A stretch of 8,895 nucleotides of DNA, from positions 1 through 8,895 of the forward strand of contig CANJZR010000127.1 of NCBI GenBank assembly GCA_947479075.1. The letters are read 5' to 3'. Below the pieces are notes generated by a model, which was given only the letters and a program-made list of their open reading frames with translations, was not told the origin of the DNA and ran no database searches. Both the position numbers and the translations under genes were made by a program. Origin of the DNA: Planctomycetaceae bacterium (lineage in GTDB: Bacteria; Planctomycetota; Planctomycetia; Planctomycetales; Planctomycetaceae). Shown here in pieces: positions 7,701-8,895 of this stretch. Every line of letters begins with the position of its first letter. Position 1 is the first letter of the stretch.

Positions 7701-8248
7701 ACGGGTGATGGAGTACGTCTCTCGGTCAACACATTCGATTGTGCAGGCTGTCGTTCAATCAGCAGACCGGGCGATACCGCGATCGGTGATTGAGCGGTTG
7801 GCGGCTCGGGAGGGCGAGCAGGGAGCGGAGTGTGGCTCGGCGGTGACTGACTGATCGACGCGGGCGGAGCCGCTGTGGAGAATGTGGAAGTCGTCTCTGG
7901 AGCGGGGACAGCGCCTCGTACTCGAAAACGCTCGGAGGCCGTTCGGCGGGTTGCCGCTGGCTCAGGCTGGGGAAGGACCTCCGTGACAATGTCTTCCCGA
8001 GTTACCAATGAGGCTGTCGTGGTCGGAACTTCGGCTGGGACGATCATGCTGATCAGGATCGCCAGGATCGGCCACACCACAATCAGACACAGCCCCGTAC
8101 GAAACACCACTTCACGAACGGGAGCCGAGCCTCGCTTCACGGCATAACTGATCAGGATCGTCACCGTGGAGATCAACAGCGTCACGACAGCCATGACGGA
8201 GAGGACGACACTCCACTTCGATCCCGATAAGGCGGTGAGCAACCACAT
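4793..8248 (-). CDS. BlaR1/MecR1-like membrane zinc metalloprotease (peptidase M56) with a large non-penicillin-binding C-terminal region
   Basis: ATG 8248 is preferred, giving 1151 residues. It has AGGTG a few nt upstream, whereas the in-frame GTG at 8278 has no ribosome-binding site. Predicted membrane segments are at about 12-35, 49-70, 203-230 and 424-443, as in BlaR1. The second and third are separated by a 130-residue Pro/Ser/Thr-rich loop. The cytoplasmic protease domain (about 230-420) has zinc motif HECAH (313-317) and the downstream EEICDNHVL (354-362) with the likely third ligand. In BlaR1/MecR1, ligand binding outside activates this protease and the partner repressor is inactivated. 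The region after 443 (about 700 residues) should be extracytoplasmic. It holds Pro-rich stretches, a duplicated EAGSGV (538-543, 557-562), a small beta-rich part (about 670-720) and a C-terminal alpha/beta part with two ExbD/TolR-like segments (about 921-952 and 1024-1056). BlaR1's C-terminal sensor is a roughly 250-residue penicillin-binding domain; no SxxK/SxN/KTG set is seen here. It lies 81 bp downstream of the BlaI-type repressor gene, same strand. Confidence 0.85.
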   Translation of the reverse strand: MWLLTALSGSKWSVVLSVMAVVTLLISTVTILISYAVKRGSAPVREVVFRTGLCLIVVWPILAILISMIVPAEVPTTTASLVTREDIVTEVLPQPEPAATRRTASERFRVRGAVPAPETTSTFSTAAPPASISQSPPSHTPLPARPPEPPTAQSPIAVSPGLLIERQPAQSNVLTERRTPSPVAATPATPAITIETSRWWPLELPVMLVVALRWLVGFWMLGCLVAGFTVLGDLVRVWQLRRRLRPCHDESIAETLTEAMRLTGLSQRPKVYLSDCVGSPCTSGVWNPILILPQSMLDQPDADSAMQLGVLTHECAHIARRDVAWALLGRLVQSVYWWDPGLRRIVRELSHLREEICDNHVLRSSVDIRLYAKALVDFAAAPLARPLIGVIGMVANENPLSGRVERLLEESPDQTTRVEWSSRRGIAYIVLVACGVIGIIGASSKVAGALARVLLPAFEESEPSRQVAVSTWVESEAVPQVPYWSGESRVRRSTPTTEIRRPVAAAPAAAFSRDSTRDESFVPPPEIADSAPFVPPMEAGSGVFNPAPPSELSEPVEAGSGVGNSFTPVPVPVYEEAPVAVRPRPQATPPGAANPRPRQLNPNTRMRAITTTELINGKPVTVTRMVPYMTDEGTAPTRPVPAYEAGENEFPTAPLPPPVDLNGTPPTDEFQNKPRVQEQQFRTLELYLAEDPNLQHGDQVLVTVTHAESESTLPNRIYFEGLTYYSPKTEPTFDSPEDSPLADPNLDAAPLVAPPVPPAAVPAEEAANPDQPAPPTSNPETPATSGWFTFSGHASTIKALAYLQSRGAVTSVTKAEPPTAERTHAGIGLAPASDEPDTAMFRLSLEAVANEAGQWSGLRCWGRDLPGETPELRLAELTRILIRWKEECLNLAHVYQVQSAIHPANNHREEKLLQFAWRMKLTTTLHIFDNMRYSDVQQIIAVCESLQIQTQVIAGTQAAADVMSPLAYTFAELTLVYDKKGHKVGDHAVLLAEQAGTKGAQVIADAQFNSVLNSFSLTHPQFHSTLLLNVDPDLPMETLLSFIARANRAGFKSVELLPREELRVYVGDQLAPLLSDAPSVLQTAPIDLSAPMLNHAVPSNEGGDLIPENEIPSVQITEPLSDSPVTMFTSKPLRERRNPLPIPAETFVVEH

Positions 8249-8305
8249 GAGACACCTGAACTTTCCCGGAGAAAGCACACGAGAGTTGAAGGGAGCGAGA
8301 GATGA

Positions 8306-8331
8306 GACACAGCCCCGAGCGTGGCCGTGTC
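8306..8331 (-). other. Intercistronic RNA hairpin between the repressor and protease genes
   Basis: On the minus strand, GACACGGCC is followed after 8 nt by GGCTGTGTC. All nine positions pair in RNA of this strand (one G-U), while plus-strand RNA would have a C-A mismatch. The hairpin begins in the repressor's stop codon (8330-8332) and ends 57 nt before the protease ATG. No T-tract follows, so it is more likely a partial attenuator, mRNA-processing or stability element than a full terminator. It could set a repressor-to-protease expression ratio. Confidence 0.4.
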
Positions 8332-8740
8332 AGTGACCCGGTGAGGGTTTGTTCTTGGATTTCTTGGAGGCTGCCTGGTCGAGCAGGCTGCGCAGTCTCG
8401 CAATCTCCGCAGAGTCGAGAGATTGGGAACCGAGCAGACTCATGACGAGACTGGAGGTGGAACCCCCGAAGAAGTCGGAGATAAACTCTCCAGCCAGTCC
8501 CGCGGACGTGGCTTCACGAGTCACACTGGCTTTGAACCGTTGTCCGTCTTCGGACTCCGCCTTGAGCAGCCAGTTTCGCTTTTCGAGTCGATCAACCAGA
8601 TTGAGAATGGTGGTCCGCGCGACAGAACGCCGCTGGGAGATAATCTGCCAGATCTCGGCCACGGTGGCTCCCGCAGGTGCGGACGACCAGACCGCTTCCA
8701 TGATCTCGAACTGCACTGGAGTCAATTGCCCGTCTGGCAT
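8330..8740 (-). CDS. BlaI/MecI/CopY-family winged-helix transcriptional repressor
   Basis: The product is 136 residues, close to the usual 120-130 of BlaI/MecI. Residues 5-75 form the winged helix-turn-helix: LTPVQFEIMEAVW (6-18), the family-typical opening; then ATVAEIWQII; then the recognition helix ARTTILNLVDRLEKRNWL (41-58); then the wing ending near GQRFKASV (66-73). Residues 80-122 form the helical dimerisation region with FFGGSTSSLVMSLL (90-103), equivalent to the segment where S. aureus BlaI and MecI are cut on induction. The C-terminus is a short Lys-rich tail. The start ATG has only a weak GGA upstream. It is first in an operon with the M56 protease, the classical repressor/anti-repressor pairing. 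The palindrome overlapping its promoter suggests autorepression. Target genes other than its own operon are unknown, and beta-lactam sensing should not be assumed. Confidence 0.92.
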   Translation of the reverse strand: MPDGQLTPVQFEIMEAVWSSAPAGATVAEIWQIISQRRSVARTTILNLVDRLEKRNWLLKAESEDGQRFKASVTREATSAGLAGEFISDFFGGSTSSLVMSLLGSQSLDSAEIARLRSLLDQAASKKSKNKPSPGH

Positions 8741-8778
8741 CGCGTATCATCCGTGGAAACGCTGAATGAACTCGCCAA

Positions 8779-8807
8779 AAGTTACATCAGACGACAACTG
8801 TCGTCAA
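8779..8807 (-). promoter_or_regulatory. Predicted promoter of the repressor-protease operon
   Basis: Read on the minus strand, TTGACG (complement of 8802-8807) matches the -35 at 5 of 6 positions. After a 17-bp spacer comes TAACTT (complement of 8779-8784), a modest -10 (3 of 6). Transcription would start near 8772, about 30 nt ahead of the repressor ATG. The spacing and the -35 are good; the -10 is weak. Confidence 0.5.
8790..8805. promoter_or_regulatory. BlaI-type operator: 16-bp inverted repeat
   Basis: GACGACA (8790-8796) and TGTCGTC (8799-8805) are perfect inverted repeats around a 2-nt centre. The known BlaI/MecI/CopY core is TACA-nn-TGTA; here it is GACA-nn-TGTC with the same ACA-nn-TGT heart and spacing. 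It overlaps the -35 and the spacer of the operon promoter, as expected for steric repression. The 10-bp inverted repeat CGCTGAATGA flanks it at 8760-8769 and, inverted, at 8867-8876. Confidence 0.65.
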
Positions 8808-8895
8808 CGTGAAGGTGGCCTGAATTATCGAAATCATCGAGTTCTGTTCATCCCACTCGATCAGCCTCATTCAGCGGTGAGAGCCGGACGCAGCA

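Larger units (their letters stand above)
8760..8876. repeat. 10-bp inverted repeats flanking the operator region
   Basis: CGCTGAATGA at 8760-8769 occurs in exact inverted form, TCATTCAGCG, at 8867-8876, 97 bp away. The promoter and operator of the repressor operon lie between them. The arms are too short to call an insertion element, and no transposase is present. They could be accessory protein-binding sites or chance. Confidence 0.3.

Noticed and set aside
7985..7993. Third copy of the cysK-type palindrome (GACAATGTC) within the protease gene
   Set aside because: It encodes the ordinary residues DIV in the reading frame, is single, and lies in no promoter, so it is probably coincidence.
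8049..8160. 13-bp direct repeat CTGATCAGGATCG (8049-8061 and 8148-8160)
   Set aside because: Both copies are in frame and encode ILIS in two membrane segments, so they are explained by hydrophobic codon choice.

Overview
The window is about 8.9 kb of moderately GC-rich DNA, most likely from a planctomycete (Planctomycetota). Three things point there. A PVC-type 'membrane-bound dehydrogenase' N-terminal domain, largely specific to Planctomycetes and Verrucomicrobia, lies at the left edge. A BlaI/M56-peptidase pair carries an unusual, very large extracytoplasmic C-terminus. The genes are loosely packed and mostly monocistronic. Genus cannot be fixed from the sequence alone.

Layout. (1) 1-900, minus strand: the first 300 codons of a secreted beta-propeller dehydrogenase-like protein, cut by the window edge. 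(2) 901-1167: a divergent intergenic region with a 12-bp palindrome, a strong hairpin and a well-defined cysK promoter carrying two tandem GACATTGTC palindromes. (3) 1168-2100, plus: cysK, a PLP-dependent cysteine synthase with all hallmark motifs, closed by a hairpin/T-tract terminator (2123-2159). (4) 2188-3660, plus: an exported HlyD-type membrane-fusion (adaptor) protein with a long coiled coil and no transporter partner in view. (5) 3944-4723, plus: a phytanoyl-CoA dioxygenase (PhyH)-family Fe(II)/2-oxoglutarate oxygenase, probably starting at a TTG. (6) 4793-8740, minus: a two-gene regulatory operon, a BlaI/MecI-type winged-helix repressor followed by a BlaR1/MecR1-type membrane metalloprotease of about 1150 residues.

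How the genes work together. The only clear functional unit is the BlaI-BlaR-like pair. A 16-bp perfect inverted repeat (GACGACAACTGTCGTC) sits between good -35 and -10 candidates just upstream of the repressor gene, the arrangement expected of an autoregulated BlaI operon. The protease has four predicted membrane segments and an HExxH site, but its roughly 700-residue external region has no recognisable penicillin-binding domain. Instead it is Pro-rich and contains two segments that look to me like the ExbD/TolR periplasmic fold. This is the most interesting item in the window: a BlaR-type signalling protease with a different sensor. CysK, the HlyD protein and the PhyH protein appear to be independent transcription units of general metabolism or envelope function. 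No mobile elements, RNA genes or CRISPR arrays were seen.
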